A DNA stretch of 5,614 nucleotides from a bacterium (GTDB lineage: Bacteria > Chloroflexota > Dormibacteria > Aeolococcales > Bog-877), in the NCBI GenBank assembly GCA_021844355.1, contig JAKBTP010000185.1, positions 4,564-10,177 on the forward strand, written 5' to 3'. A program made the position numbers and the translations under genes. The notes beneath the pieces are model-generated. The model saw nothing but the letters and a program-made list of their open reading frames with translations. It did not search any database and had not been told where the DNA came from. Below are positions 5,580 to 5,614 of this stretch, piece after piece; position 1 is the first letter of the stretch, and each line of letters opens with the position of its first letter.

Positions 5580-5614
5580 TGCCGGAACTGGAAACGCCGC
5601 GGCGGCGGCTCTCC
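5579..5614 (+). CDS. Start of an unidentified gene (3' truncated by window)
   Basis: Twelve codons are visible: MPELETPRRRLS. The ATG shares its first base with the TGA of the propeller gene (TGATG), and GGAGG stands 10 bases upstream, so translation is probably coupled to it. The short acidic then arginine-rich start would suit a cytoplasmic N-terminus, possibly just before a first membrane helix, but this is too little sequence to name a family. It is likely part of the same operon and may be a functional partner of the propeller protein. Confidence 0.6.
   Translation, partial: MPELETPRRRLS

Overview
The window is a very GC-rich stretch (roughly 70 % or more by eye, with strongly G/C-biased third codon positions). 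Seven genes all lie on the + strand with almost no intergenic space. Starts are mixed (ATG, GTG, TTG) and several adjacent genes overlap by 1-4 bases. The core order rplI-dnaB-purA is also found in Bacillus and relatives. The high GC, the flanking genes and the secreted, membrane-anchored beta-propeller suggest a high-GC monoderm-like lineage such as Chloroflexota, Dormibacterota or Actinomycetota. This placement is inference from general features; no phylogenetic marker was compared.

Layout: (1) 1-686, the 3' part of a CCA tRNA nucleotidyltransferase-type gene, of which the HD domain and C-terminal domain are visible. (2) 725-1204, a 159-aa divergent DUF1232/YkvA-like small membrane protein. 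(3) 1210-1653, rplI (ribosomal protein bL9) with a TTG start. (4) 1650-3020, dnaB (replicative helicase), overlapping rplI by GTGA. (5) 3037-4314, purA (adenylosuccinate synthetase). (6) 4311-5579, a secreted Asp-box/BNR-type beta-propeller with a Pro/Thr linker and a C-terminal membrane anchor, overlapping purA by GTGA. (7) 5579-5614, the first 12 codons of another gene, overlapping the previous stop by one base. No gene-free stretch exceeds 38 bases, and I see no tRNA, rRNA, mobile element, CRISPR array, intein or canonical intrinsic terminator.

The arrangement suggests one co-transcribed unit linking tRNA maturation, ribosome assembly, DNA replication and AMP synthesis, i.e. growth-related functions, with two less understood membrane proteins embedded in it. 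The usual rpsF-ssb-rpsR genes do not directly precede rplI; that place is taken by the DUF1232-like and CCA-enzyme genes.

The parts most worth a second look are the anchored propeller, which I model as seven-bladed with closure by the N-terminal strand, the altered acidic motif of the DUF1232-like protein, and several strong inverted repeats. The repeats include a perfect 20-bp palindrome just inside dnaB, an 11-bp GC hairpin about 90 bases upstream of rplI, and a hairpin touching the ribosome binding site of the DUF1232-like gene. I found no clear evidence for a wholly new defence or mobile system here.
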